From: a virus
Reading direction: 5' to 3' (one strand)
DNA length: 38,335 nucleotides
IMG/VR virus record: IMGVR_UViG_3300010401_000058
Coordinates: 1-38,335 of that record
The position numbers and the translations under genes are program-made. Position 1 is the first letter of the stretch; each line of letters opens with the position of its first letter. A model generated the notes under the pieces. That model made no database searches. It saw only the letters and a list, made by a program, of their open reading frames with translations, and was not told the DNA's origin. Below, piece by piece: positions 13,433 to 21,817 of this stretch.

Positions 13433-14404
13433 ATGGCCGGACAGGTGTGGGCCGTCAGCTCTCTCGGCGGATATCTCTACTCTCGGCAGCTCTCGAACGT
13501 TCTACGCATGAACGTTCAGCCACTGGTGAAATTCCGCCAGTTCGCCGACGTTCACGACATCTCCCAGCAAGGAAAAAAGAAGGGCGACACCTTCACGTGG
13601 GATGTCGTGTCGGATGTCGCGACCGCTGGCGGCGTGCTGCTCGAGACGAACACCCTGCCGGAGACGAACTTCACCATCACCCAGGGCACGCTGACCATCA
13701 CGGAAGCGGGTAACAGCGTTCCGTACTCCGGCAAGCTCGACAACCTGTCGAAGTTCCCGGTCGAAGACATCATCAAGAAAGCCCTGAAGAACGACACGGT
13801 CAAGTCCGTTGACAGACTCGCCTGGGGCCAGTTCAACCAGACGCTCCTTCGGGTGATCCCGACCGGTGGTACATCAGCTTCAGCCGTCACGCTGTACACC
13901 AACGGCACCGTCACCGGCACGAACTCCATCGCCTACTCGAACGCCCACGCCAAGGCGATCGTCGATGCGATGAAGGAGCGTAACATCCCCGCCTACATCG
14001 CGGACGACTACTACGCGATCGCGTGGCCCACGACGCTGCGCACCTTCAAGAACGCGCTGGAGGCGATTCACCAGTACAGCGACACGGGCTTCAACCTCAT
14101 CATGAATGGGGAGATTGGCCGCTACGAGAACACCCGCTACATTGAGCAGACCAACATCCCCAAGGGAACCGGCACCGATGGCGTGACCACGACACCGTGG
14201 ACCAACGGGCAAAGCGACTGGATCTTTTTCTTCGGCAACGACACGGTGGCTGAGGCCATCGCGGTACCGGAGGAGATGCGCGGCAAGATCCCGACTGATT
14301 ACGGACGGTCCAAGGGTATCGCGTGGTATTACCTCGGAGGATTCGGCATCGTGCACACGACCGCCATCAACGTGCGCATCGTCAAGTGGGATAGTGCCCT
14401 GTGA
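13433..14404 (+). CDS. major coat protein (N4-gp56/P22-like)
   Basis: A 323-residue protein. I chose ATG 13433 because a GGAG ribosome binding site precedes it and the upstream frame belongs to the endonuclease gene. Typical coat features: MAGQVWAVSSLGGYLYSRQL, the LVKFRQFADV segment, KKGDTFTWDVVSDVAT, and the strand-rich ITQGTLTITEAGNSVPYSGK with KLDNLSKF. I place it near the N4-gp56-like HK97-fold coat family; the exact family is a memory match. Hundreds of copies form the head. The order scaffold-nuclease-coat shows that the nuclease interrupted an otherwise standard arrangement. Confidence 0.8.
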   Translation: MAGQVWAVSSLGGYLYSRQLSNVLRMNVQPLVKFRQFADVHDISQQGKKKGDTFTWDVVSDVATAGGVLLETNTLPETNFTITQGTLTITEAGNSVPYSGKLDNLSKFPVEDIIKKALKNDTVKSVDRLAWGQFNQTLLRVIPTGGTSASAVTLYTNGTVTGTNSIAYSNAHAKAIVDAMKERNIPAYIADDYYAIAWPTTLRTFKNALEAIHQYSDTGFNLIMNGEIGRYENTRYIEQTNIPKGTGTDGVTTTPWTNGQSDWIFFFGNDTVAEAIAVPEEMRGKIPTDYGRSKGIAWYYLGGFGIVHTTAINVRIVKWDSAL

Positions 14405-14435
14405 GTGGTAAATTCACAGTGGGACATGATATGAT

Positions 14436-14457
14436 CTGTGGTGTTGAACCACAGGAG
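14436..14457 (+). promoter_or_regulatory. hairpin touching the HNH gene RBS
   Basis: CTGTGGT (14436-14442) pairs perfectly with ACCACAG (14448-14454) around GTTGA. The ribosome binding site AGGAG (14453-14457) overlaps the last two bases of the stem and lies seven bases before the ATG at 14465. This may limit translation of the HNH gene. Confidence 0.5.
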
Positions 14458-14464
14458 ATCACTC

Positions 14465-14971
14465 ATGTCAGCGCGAGACGAACGTCAGTTAGCAGCCTCA
14501 CGAGCCTGGAAGAAGGCCAATCCAGAGCGGCATGCCGAGTTAGCCCGTGCCTACCGGCTAAGAAACAAGGCCAAGACTCAAGCTCAGAATCTGTTGAACT
14601 ACGAGATTCGCTGCGGTCGTATGTCTCGTGGTCCGTGCGAGAAGTGCGGCACGACCGAGCGCGTGCATGCTCACCACGACGACTATCGGGAACCGTACAA
14701 CGTCCATTGGCTTTGCTACCTGTGTCACAAGGGGACTCATCCCGTCAGTTCCGAGGACAAGGAAGTGAAGTTCGAAGGAGCCAAGCGCGGCGATTTTCAC
14801 GGCGAGAGAAACAACGCTGCGAAGCTTTCGGAGCAAAAGATCGGTCAGATTCTCAAGCTACTCGACGAAGGTCTGCTGAGCCAAGCACAAATAGGTTTGG
14901 CGTTCGGCGTTACTCAGACAACCATCAGCCGGATAAAACGTCGGCAGACTTGGACTCATAGGAACCCGTAA
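14465..14971 (+). CDS. HNH homing endonuclease with C-terminal HTH
   Basis: A 168-residue protein between coat and decoration genes. The start at ATG 14465 has an AGGAG ribosome binding site. The HNH/zinc core is clear: CEKCG (Cys58, Cys61), HAHHDDYREPYNVHWLC with the His-His-Asp active strand (70-72), and CYLCHKGTH (Cys84, Cys87, His92). The last 60 residues have an HTH-type region (LSEQKIGQILKLLDEGLLSQ, then IGLAFGVTQTTISRIK) for site recognition. It is likely a free-standing mobile nuclease. Its TAA overlaps the next ATG by one base, so its insertion is neat. Confidence 0.85.
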   Translation: MSARDERQLAASRAWKKANPERHAELARAYRLRNKAKTQAQNLLNYEIRCGRMSRGPCEKCGTTERVHAHHDDYREPYNVHWLCYLCHKGTHPVSSEDKEVKFEGAKRGDFHGERNNAAKLSEQKIGQILKLLDEGLLSQAQIGLAFGVTQTTISRIKRRQTWTHRNP

Positions 14972-15597
14972 TGACTACACAGAACCAAGGCAGCGGCAAC
15001 ACCGTCACCCGAACGCTGGCGTACGACGATCCGTCCTATATCACGCGCCAGAGCGCCTCCTTGGGGACGATCACCGGCTCCGGCGGTACGTCCACGACCA
15101 AGTTCACCGCGTTCACCCAGCTGACCATCTTCGGGGTGACCTTCTTCCCGACCGTGCTGGGCAGCTCCACCTACACGGTCAACGGTACGGCCACGACCTC
15201 CGCCCAGTCGGCCTACTGTGTGTTCATCACCAACACCAATACCACGGGAACCGCGATCTCTCTCGCCACCACCACGGTGGGCGGCATCTCCACAGGCCCG
15301 TTCTACGTGGCGGGCACCGGCTCCATGGGCACGAACGTGAACGTCCCCGGTCAAGGTGGCGTGGGTGGCTACTCGAAGTACGCCATCAACACACTCGGCG
15401 GCACGAACACCACCATGCCGTGGGGCACGGTCACGTACAGCTCCGGTTATGCCGGCGGCAATGCCGCCGGCGTCGGTGGTCTTTACATGAACCCCGGCGA
15501 TCAGTTCTATGTGGTGGCGGGAACCGATGCCACCGGAACGGCCTCTCACATCCTCGAGTACCAGATCGGAGCGCCCACGGGCGTACTCCTGGCGTAA
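14971..15597 (+). CDS. head decoration/cement-type protein, copy A
   Basis: A 208-residue Gly/Thr/Ser-rich beta protein just after the coat gene (and the HNH insert). It shares the motif DDPSYITRQS and NTNTTGTAI with the next gene, together with a similar end (DQFYVVAGTDATGTASH), so the two are tandem paralogs. Small beta proteins in this spot usually decorate or cement the capsid. A tail-surface role is also possible. Extra Gly-rich loops between residues 105 and 155 make this copy longer than its neighbour. Confidence 0.6.
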   Translation: MTTQNQGSGNTVTRTLAYDDPSYITRQSASLGTITGSGGTSTTKFTAFTQLTIFGVTFFPTVLGSSTYTVNGTATTSAQSAYCVFITNTNTTGTAISLATTTVGGISTGPFYVAGTGSMGTNVNVPGQGGVGGYSKYAINTLGGTNTTMPWGTVTYSSGYAGGNAAGVGGLYMNPGDQFYVVAGTDATGTASHILEYQIGAPTGVLLA

Positions 15598-15600
15598 GTC

Positions 15601-16110
15601 ATGGCCACTCCCGTCATTGCGGCTCAGAAGACCTTCCCGGTCTTTGATCACCCCTCCTACATGACTCGCCAGAGCCTGCAGGCGGGGAAAGTCACCGGGA
15701 ACGCCGCGACCGCCAAGATGGTGGCGTACGCGTCGATGTTCGCGTTTTCCGTCTCGGTGTATGTGGATACGGCCGGCACGTCCACGTTCTCGAGCACGAT
15801 CTCAGCTCAAACCCTACAGCTCACCATCATCTCGAACACGAATACCACGGGTACGGCGATTGGACTCACCACCGCGACGTGGGGCCCCTATGCGATGGGC
15901 GGCCCGAACGTCTCGACCTCCACGGGCACCGGCATTGCGGGCGGATTCGTGCAGTTCGCGCTCAACACCGCAGCCGGTGTCGCCGGTTCCGGCGGGTACT
16001 ATGTACCGGCGGGCTCGGAATTCAATTTTACCCTGGGCGCGGATGCGACCGCCGTGCTCGTGCCCGCGATCGATTATCAGTTGGCGCCGCTCGCGCCTGT
16101 TCCGGCGTAG
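15601..16110 (+). CDS. head decoration/cement-type protein, copy B
   Basis: A 169-residue paralog of the preceding protein: FDHPSYMTRQSLQAGKVTG matches its first motif and ISNTNTTGTAIGLTTATWGP its second, and both end in a P-x-G-x-x-F...ADAT segment. It begins three bases after the upstream stop. Gene duplication followed by divergence is the simplest reading. The proteins may be incorporated together on the capsid surface. A better ribosome binding site for the next gene (TAGGAG) lies at its stop. Confidence 0.6.
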   Translation: MATPVIAAQKTFPVFDHPSYMTRQSLQAGKVTGNAATAKMVAYASMFAFSVSVYVDTAGTSTFSSTISAQTLQLTIISNTNTTGTAIGLTTATWGPYAMGGPNVSTSTGTGIAGGFVQFALNTAAGVAGSGGYYVPAGSEFNFTLGADATAVLVPAIDYQLAPLAPVPA

Positions 16111-16118
16111 GAGTTAAC

Positions 16119-16508
16119 ATGACCTCAAGTGCCAAGAATTCAGATTTCGAGTCCAACCAGGACAATCTGAAAACGCATGTCACGCCGACCTACGGTGGCA
16201 AGGCGCCGTCGCACAATGACATCATCAAATCAGTCAACGCGCGCTCGAAAATGCGTCACGAAACCGGTGGCGACAAATATGCCGATGTGAATGTTCTGCC
16301 GCAGTCCGGCGGTGAGATGCTGGAAAAAGCCGGCGTTAACAACAACGGGTATCTGGTCAAGAAGGGCACGCCTTACGGAGCGGAGGTGTTTTTCAACTCT
16401 CTGCCGCCAGGGATGGATATTACCGATCAGGAAATGGCGGATATCCGTGAGGAGACGATGAAGACGTGGAGTGGCGGGCTGTCCTATCCTGGTGACGGCT
16501 GGACCTGA
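16119..16508 (+). CDS. head-region protein, paralog 1 (SLPPGMxI motif)
   Basis: A 129-residue protein starting at ATG 16119 with a TAGGAG ribosome binding site. Its C-terminal half has FFNSLPPGMDITDQEMADIR and then an acidic tail. The next protein contains LYNSLPPGMNIVDQEFADIR, so the two are a second tandem paralog pair. The N-terminus is polar and probably flexible. I infer a minor head or connector role from its position; no established family name is known to me. Confidence 0.6.
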   Translation: MTSSAKNSDFESNQDNLKTHVTPTYGGKAPSHNDIIKSVNARSKMRHETGGDKYADVNVLPQSGGEMLEKAGVNNNGYLVKKGTPYGAEVFFNSLPPGMDITDQEMADIREETMKTWSGGLSYPGDGWT

Positions 16509-16510
16509 CC

Positions 16511-16939
16511 GTGTCGCGCATCGTTCAGGAAAAGTTCCAGGTTGACTACGCGCAGCAGAAGAACGATGACGCGCAGTCCGTCTGGGTGAGCGATAAGTCC
16601 GCTCGTGCCAAAAAGGGTGCGCCGGGACGTGAGATGACCGGGAGCAATCCAGGCCAGAACGCGTACCTGTACAACTCGCTGCCTCCCGGGATGAACATCG
16701 TTGACCAAGAGTTCGCTGATATCCGCCAGCAATCCATGAACGGAAACAATATGGGCACTGGGGACCAGGTGACGGTGGATGTCACGGCCCAGTCGATCCG
16801 CGAGGGCTATGACCGCAAGCGCTTATTAGGCACGGACGACATGTACACTCGCGAGCATAACGACGCGTTTTACGACGTCGTCGAGGTGGAGGGTGTAGAA
16901 GGCTTCGTCGAGCGTAACAACATGCTGGATCGGATGTGA
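16511..16939 (+). CDS. head-region protein, paralog 2 (SLPPGMxI motif)
   Basis: A 142-residue protein from GTG 16511, two bases after the upstream stop. The shared motif YLYNSLPPGMNIVDQEFADI sits at about residues 52-71 and is followed by a linker and an acidic C-terminal part (FYDVVEVEGVEGFVERNNML). Its length, motif and place beside its sister gene indicate duplication. Both proteins may bind the same partner through the SLPPGM segment. The function is unknown. Confidence 0.6.
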   Translation: MSRIVQEKFQVDYAQQKNDDAQSVWVSDKSARAKKGAPGREMTGSNPGQNAYLYNSLPPGMNIVDQEFADIRQQSMNGNNMGTGDQVTVDVTAQSIREGYDRKRLLGTDDMYTREHNDAFYDVVEVEGVEGFVERNNMLDRM

Positions 16940-16940
16940 C

Positions 16941-17300
16941 GTGGGCATCATCTCCGGAAATCCCATCAACGCCGGGTACAGTGTTCTCACCACGGCTGGC
17001 ACCTACACGCTGAATCCCAGTCCGGGTTCTCCGGGTCAAGGTGTAGGGGTAGGAACACCGGGCGCGTACTACGGCGCTTATGTGACTACGTTTGGTACCT
17101 CGCCCGTCTTTACCGTTTACGACATTGTCCCCGCCAGAGGAAGCGTGGCCTCGTCCACGAACGTGCTCCACAACGGAACCGGGACCGCGGTCAATCAATC
17201 GTTCTCGCCAGTAAGCAGTATGTTGGGGATTCGATATACCGGAGCGCTCGTGGTGGTGGTGACCGGCACGGCTAACGCGATCAACGTCTTATGGGATTAG
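16941..17300 (+). CDS. small beta-rich virion-type protein
   Basis: A 119-residue protein from GTG 16941. It is Gly/Thr/Val-rich, with a strand-type sequence YSVLTTAGTYTLNPSPG, then VFTVYDIVPARGSVAS and a C-terminal ALVVVVTGTANAINVLWD. It has no signal peptide or catalytic motif. The location after the coat and paralog pairs, and the composition, suggest a structural protein exposed on the particle. Confidence 0.5.
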   Translation: MGIISGNPINAGYSVLTTAGTYTLNPSPGSPGQGVGVGTPGAYYGAYVTTFGTSPVFTVYDIVPARGSVASSTNVLHNGTGTAVNQSFSPVSSMLGIRYTGALVVVVTGTANAINVLWD

Positions 17301-17304
17301 ACGT

Positions 17305-17664
17305 ATGTCTTATGATGGATCGGGTAATTTCCAGAACTCCGTCTCAGCGACGTTGGGTGCTGGTCCGCTGAATGATTTGAGTTTCGGGACAATCCCGAAC
17401 TTTAGATCCGGTTCGACCAACCGCCTCTTTCTCACCCCCGCCTCCGGTGGCACGACGATTAACAGTCTCGATGCCTCGGGGGTATCAGACGGTTACACGA
17501 TGCTTCTGGTGAATCCTTCGACGACCGACAATCTGGTTTTTACTCATCAAGGAGGGGGAATCTCGACGAATCAGTTCCAGAATGCGAACGCAGGGTCTGT
17601 AGCCATTCCTCCTTTGGGCGCCGCACGGTGCACCTACGTGGTCAACAAATGGAAATTCGCATGA
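17305..17664 (+). CDS. small beta-rich virion-type protein
   Basis: A 119-residue protein with Gly/Ser/Asn-rich beta sequence (MSYDGSGNFQNSVSATLGAG, then TNRLFLTPASGGTTINSLDA). Residues 60-119 (GYTMLLVNPSTTDNLVFTHQ and CTYVVNKWKFA) look like the small domain that often forms the end of phage surface proteins. Its TGA overlaps the ATG of the SGNH gene. It may be a tail or capsid fibre component; there is no direct evidence. Confidence 0.5.
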   Translation: MSYDGSGNFQNSVSATLGAGPLNDLSFGTIPNFRSGSTNRLFLTPASGGTTINSLDASGVSDGYTMLLVNPSTTDNLVFTHQGGGISTNQFQNANAGSVAIPPLGAARCTYVVNKWKFA

Positions 17665-18887
17665 AGATACTTCTCGCGCTTGCGCTTGCGTTCTTCTCGC
17701 TGGAGTCTTTCGCGCAAGTTGTGCCAACCATTCCTTCCGGTACCATTCTCGGAAACAGCTCTGGCTCAACCGCAGCGCCCTCGGCGCTGACGCAATCTCA
17801 AATCAATTCGGTGCTGGAGATTACCCGCGCTAATAATCTTCCTCATTGGCGCAATGCATTGGCGAAAGTTCGCGCAGGCACTGGTCGAGGAAGAATCCTC
17901 TTTATAGGTGATTCCACAACGGGCGGTACGGGCTCGGGTAGTGGCGGTGGTTTGACGGGTGCTTGGGGAACATCGTTTCCTAACGATGTTGCTAACATAC
18001 TTGCTGCGCGTGGAATCCCAACCTCCAGTAAAAGCATTGCGGGCGATCAAGGAGTCAAGAGTGGCGCCGCGGTCGATTACGGCACTTACGATACCCGTGT
18101 CACGTTGGGCACGGGTTGGGCAACTAATACTTTGTCGATCGCGGGTGGAGGCGCGTTCAACTCCACGGGTACCGGGACACTGGCATTTACCCCTGTAGGA
18201 AACATCGATACTTTCGAGACCTATCACGTTAAAAACGCGCAAGGCGGTGCCTCTGTCACGGTCAATATAGACGGTGGCGCCACCTTATTGACGCTCACGG
18301 GTGGAGGCGCTGCATCTATTTCCAAGACAACGCAGTCCGTAGCGAAGGCGTCACACACGATCAACGTCGTGGGTGTTGCTGGAAGTGTGTACCTGATGGG
18401 ACTGGTTGCGTACGATAGTACCGTACCCGCCGTAGACATCATCCAGGCAGGCGCATACGGGGCTACAGTCACTTATTGGGCAGCTACGACCAATCCATGG
18501 GACGCCAGTTCTCTGGTGGGGGTGATTGGGTTATATGCTCCCGATCTGACCGTCATCGATCTGACTATCAATGATGCAAATACAGCCACGGCGACGTACT
18601 TGGCGAAGATGGCCATCATTGTCGCAACTGTTCAGGCTGCCGGGTCAGATGTACTGATCGTTACGGGGAACCCCACGTCCTCCACGTCTGCACAACTCCT
18701 CTCCAACTTGTCCGCCCTATCCGCATATGCAGACACGAATAATTTCGTGTATCTGGACATATTTTCTCGGTGGGGGTCATACGCGAGTGTAAACAGTCTA
18801 GGTTGGATTTTTTCTAGTCCGCATCCTAATGCGGTGGGGTATCAGGATATTGCGCAGGCGATTGCCACTTTGCTATCAGGAATATGA
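17661..18887 (+). CDS. SGNH/GDSL-type hydrolase with signal peptide
   Basis: A 408-residue protein starting at ATG 17661 in an ATGA overlap. The first 18 residues (MKILLALALAFFSLESFA) are a good signal peptide. IPSGTILGNSSGSTAAP follows, a phrase common in phage fibre proteins. The hydrolase blocks are visible: ILFIGDSTTGGTGS (catalytic Ser, about residue 85), VIDLTINDA (block III type, about 299) and FSSPHPNAVGYQDIA (His block, about 386). It likely deacetylates a polysaccharide at the cell surface. Exported enzymes with a tail-fibre-style linker among structural genes are unusual; whether it is cleaved and secreted or anchored to virions is open. Confidence 0.7.
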   Translation: MKILLALALAFFSLESFAQVVPTIPSGTILGNSSGSTAAPSALTQSQINSVLEITRANNLPHWRNALAKVRAGTGRGRILFIGDSTTGGTGSGSGGGLTGAWGTSFPNDVANILAARGIPTSSKSIAGDQGVKSGAAVDYGTYDTRVTLGTGWATNTLSIAGGGAFNSTGTGTLAFTPVGNIDTFETYHVKNAQGGASVTVNIDGGATLLTLTGGGAASISKTTQSVAKASHTINVVGVAGSVYLMGLVAYDSTVPAVDIIQAGAYGATVTYWAATTNPWDASSLVGVIGLYAPDLTVIDLTINDANTATATYLAKMAIIVATVQAAGSDVLIVTGNPTSSTSAQLLSNLSALSAYADTNNFVYLDIFSRWGSYASVNSLGWIFSSPHPNAVGYQDIAQAIATLLSGI

Positions 18888-18923
18888 TGCTTGTAGGTAG
18901 CATCGGCTGCCTGGAGTACTGAT

Positions 18924-19160
18924 ATGAAACTACGCGAAGACCGATCCTATGGCACCGTCTACGGCCACTCTCAGATTGCCTACGAACAGGACGGCCATCA
19001 GTTCGGCCATGACAAGGGCCTGCTCGAAGGCCCGATTGTCGAGCCGCCGGCACCGCCCGCGTCTTCCGTCGATGAAGCGGCGAAAGCAGCACGATCGGCG
19101 AAGATGAAGGAGATTTGGGCGAAGAAGCGCGCTGCGCAGGCTGCCCAAGCCCAGACTTAG
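18924..19160 (+). CDS. small hypothetical protein with Ala/Lys-rich C-terminus
   Basis: A 78-residue protein with GGAG nine bases before its ATG. The first half, SYGTVYGHSQIAYEQDGHQF, is polar with several Tyr/His. The second half is a charged Ala helix (AAKAARSAKMKEIWAKKRAA) preceded by a Pro-rich hinge (VEPPAPPASS). Such proteins with basic Ala-rich tails occur in phage tail regions, but I cannot assign a role. It lies in a short gap before the methyltransferase-GT9 fusion. Confidence 0.5.
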   Translation: MKLREDRSYGTVYGHSQIAYEQDGHQFGHDKGLLEGPIVEPPAPPASSVDEAAKAARSAKMKEIWAKKRAAQAAQAQT

Positions 19161-19193
19161 GGGTACACTCAAGCCCTCTTTTGCGGAGGTGCT

Positions 19194-20765
19194 ATGACCT
19201 GGGATATCCATGTTCCTCAAGGAAATGAGGGCGCGAAATGCAAATGGGAAATCGTCCAGTGGACACGGGGTCGGGGCTTGGAGCTCGGCTCGGGCATCCA
19301 GAAGCTCTACCCCCACTTCATCGGGGTCGATAACAAGAAGGACGAAGCCCTCTTCGGGCACCCGATCAATCCGGATATCCGGGTCGATTCCGCCGAGCGC
19401 ATGGACTTCTTTGCCACCGGGAGCATGGATTTCATCTTCTCCAGCCACCTGCTCGAGCACATCGAGCCTGAGCGGGTGACCGGAGCGCTCAAGGAATGGA
19501 TGCGTATCATCAAACCCAAGGGCTACCTCACGCTGTACCTGCCGGACGAGGATGAGTACCCTAAGGTGGGCGAGAACGGCGCCAATCCCGATCACAAGTG
19601 GAACGTGAACTACGCGCGTGTGATCCAGTACATGCGTGGCTCCGGCGGCTGGGATCTCATTGAATTTCAGAAGCGCAACCAAGAGAAAGAGTACTCGCTC
19701 CTCTTTGTGTTTCAAAAGACTAACTCCGGGCAGCATGAGAGTTGGAAGAAAAAAGAAAAGCCCAAAAAGAGTTGCGGCGTGGTCCGTTACGGCGCCTTCG
19801 GCGATTTGCTGCAGGCGTCTTCTGTGTTCGCGGGATTAAAATCCCAGGGCTATCACACCACGCTCTACACCTCCCCGCCCGGGGATGACATCGTCAAGCA
19901 CGACCCTAACATCGATGCGTTTTACTACCAGGACAAGGATCAGGTTCCAAACCATCTCTTGGGTGAGTACTGGGAGTACCACAAGAAGAAGTACGACAAG
20001 TGGGTGAACCTGTCGGAGTCTGTCGAGGCGTCCTTCCTCGCGATCCCGGGCCGTACGATGCACTTCTGGCCGCCGGCGCTGCGGCACCAGATGATGAACA
20101 AGAATTATCTGGAGGCGCAGCACGAGATCGCAGGCGTCCCCCACAAACCGCAGATCCGCTTCTTCCCCACCGAGGAGGAGAAGACCTGGGCCAAGAAACA
20201 ACGCGCCAAGATGGGCGACTTCCTTATCGCCTGGCCGCTCGCCGGCTCGTCCTGTCACAAGACCTGGCCGTACCTCGATCGCACGATCGCAGCCGTAATG
20301 CTCGATTTCCCGCAGGTGCATTTCGTTCTGATGGGCGGGGAGGCGTGCAAGCTGCTCGAGCAGGGCTGGGAGAAAGAAGCGCGCGTACATCGCACGTCCG
20401 GAGAATGGTCGATCCGCCAGTCTATGACGATGATGGGCGAAGTGCAGATGGCGATTGGCCCTGAGACCGGCCTCATGAACGCTGCCAGCCAGTACGACTA
20501 TCCCAAGATCGTCCTGTTGTCTCATTCGACGCATGAGAATCTCACACGGGACTGGACGAATGTGTACCCGATGGCGAGTGAGCACACCGTCTGCCCGGGC
20601 CGTGGTAACAACGAGGCCCCGGCTTGTCACCAGATGCACTACGGCTGGCAGACCTGCAAGCGCACCGAGAACGGAACCGCGCAGTGTCAGGATGACTTGA
20701 GCTTTGAGGAGGTGTATCGCACTCTCTGGCACGTGCTGCAGCGCGCCTTGGAGAAAGCGGCTTGA
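19194..20765 (+). CDS. methyltransferase-GT9 glycosyltransferase fusion
   Basis: A 523-residue two-domain enzyme with a strong GGAGG ribosome binding site. Residues 1-185 form a class I SAM methyltransferase: RGLELGSGIQKLYPHFIGVD (SAM loop), then MDFIFSSHLLEHIEPERV and IIKPKGYLTLYLPDEDEYPK. From about residue 190 the sequence changes to a GT-B enzyme of the GT9/ADP-heptosyltransferase type: CGVVRYGAFGDLLQASSVFA, a large central linker, and MAIGPETGLMNAASQYDYPK at the donor site. GT9 enzymes transfer heptose to LPS. Neither domain appears truncated. A second methyltransferase and GT-B pair is encoded separately at 4993-6707. Substrates are unknown. Confidence 0.75.
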   Translation: MTWDIHVPQGNEGAKCKWEIVQWTRGRGLELGSGIQKLYPHFIGVDNKKDEALFGHPINPDIRVDSAERMDFFATGSMDFIFSSHLLEHIEPERVTGALKEWMRIIKPKGYLTLYLPDEDEYPKVGENGANPDHKWNVNYARVIQYMRGSGGWDLIEFQKRNQEKEYSLLFVFQKTNSGQHESWKKKEKPKKSCGVVRYGAFGDLLQASSVFAGLKSQGYHTTLYTSPPGDDIVKHDPNIDAFYYQDKDQVPNHLLGEYWEYHKKKYDKWVNLSESVEASFLAIPGRTMHFWPPALRHQMMNKNYLEAQHEIAGVPHKPQIRFFPTEEEKTWAKKQRAKMGDFLIAWPLAGSSCHKTWPYLDRTIAAVMLDFPQVHFVLMGGEACKLLEQGWEKEARVHRTSGEWSIRQSMTMMGEVQMAIGPETGLMNAASQYDYPKIVLLSHSTHENLTRDWTNVYPMASEHTVCPGRGNNEAPACHQMHYGWQTCKRTENGTAQCQDDLSFEEVYRTLWHVLQRALEKAA

Positions 20766-21799
20766 CGACCAGCAATTCTTACTCCTTCAACGTGACCCTC
20801 ACCGACATGGTGCGTCACATCATGTTGAACCTGGGGGCGATCGGGGAGTCGGAAGTCCCTACCGCGCAAGAGTTCGCGGACGTTCAATTCAAGATCAACA
20901 TGTTGGTCAAGCAGTGGATGGCGAAGCAAGACTTCGCTCCAGGACTTAAGGTCTGGACCCGACAACAGGGTGATCTGTTTCTCGGATACTCCAAGTTCCA
21001 ATATCAGCTGGGTCCGGGTGGGGACAATTGGGCGGTAGGCGTAACCGGTGGAAGTCCGGGGCAATGCTCCAATGCGACAACCGTAAAAACGACTGTGAAT
21101 GCAGGGTCTACTACGGTCCCGGTCAATTCCATCGTCAACATCAACAACGGAGATTTCATCGGTATCGCTTATGCGGCTGCCTCCGGTGGAACCGATCTGT
21201 TCTGGACTACTGTGAATGGAGCACCTTCAGGGTCCAATGTCACCATTTCAGCCGTGGCTCCAGCAGGGGGATTCGCAGTCGGCGCACAGGTATTCAACTT
21301 CACGACCAAGGGACAAAGACCAGAGGCGATAGTGACCGCGGTTCTTAGGGATATCTATACCAACGACACACAGTTGAATCCTCTGAACCGTGAAGATTAC
21401 GACGCCCTGCCCACCAAGCAGATGCCGACCTTCCAGGCCGACCCCACCGCTTACCTGTACGAGCCCCAGATCGGCGCAGGGCCTCAGGAAACTGTCGGTT
21501 GCGGACAGTTCTTCATTGATTGCGGCGGCGCTCAGGATGTCACCAAGAAGATCTCCGCGACCTGGTACCGGCCGGTTCAGGATCTCAACAACCCCGGAGA
21601 CAATCCCGAGTATCCTCATGAGTGGTACCGGGCGCTGGTATGGGGCGGGACGCTTGACTGCGCGGGCATGTTCGATGCCGTGGTGACGCAGGATATGCAG
21701 GAGAACTACAAGGAATCGCTGCTCATCGCTCAGCAAGCCAATACCGAAACCACAACGTTCTACTTCCAGCCGAACGCGGGTTCGCCGTACGATCCGTAG
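20762..21799 (+). CDS. P22 gp4-like tail accessory (connector) protein
   Basis: A 345-residue protein from TTG 20762, with GGAGAAAG upstream and its TTG overlapping the previous TGA. It has the pattern of the P22 gp4-type head-to-tail adaptor: MVRHIMLNLGAIGESEVPTA, QFKINMLVKQWMAKQDFAPG, then an inserted beta domain (residues 100-180), and a conserved C-terminal part with YPHEWYRALVWGGTLDCAGM. It would bind the portal ring and prepare it for gp10-like proteins. The adjacent gene encodes that partner. The match is by overall pattern. Confidence 0.7.
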   Translation: MTTSNSYSFNVTLTDMVRHIMLNLGAIGESEVPTAQEFADVQFKINMLVKQWMAKQDFAPGLKVWTRQQGDLFLGYSKFQYQLGPGGDNWAVGVTGGSPGQCSNATTVKTTVNAGSTTVPVNSIVNINNGDFIGIAYAAASGGTDLFWTTVNGAPSGSNVTISAVAPAGGFAVGAQVFNFTTKGQRPEAIVTAVLRDIYTNDTQLNPLNREDYDALPTKQMPTFQADPTAYLYEPQIGAGPQETVGCGQFFIDCGGAQDVTKKISATWYRPVQDLNNPGDNPEYPHEWYRALVWGGTLDCAGMFDAVVTQDMQENYKESLLIAQQANTETTTFYFQPNAGSPYDP

Positions 21800-21817
21800 G
21801 AGATAGACATCCGAGTC

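Noticed and set aside
19836-20732. 298-residue minus-strand reading frame opposite the methyltransferase-GT9 fusion
   Set aside because: It is a shadow of the GC-rich plus gene with no domain features and no start signal.
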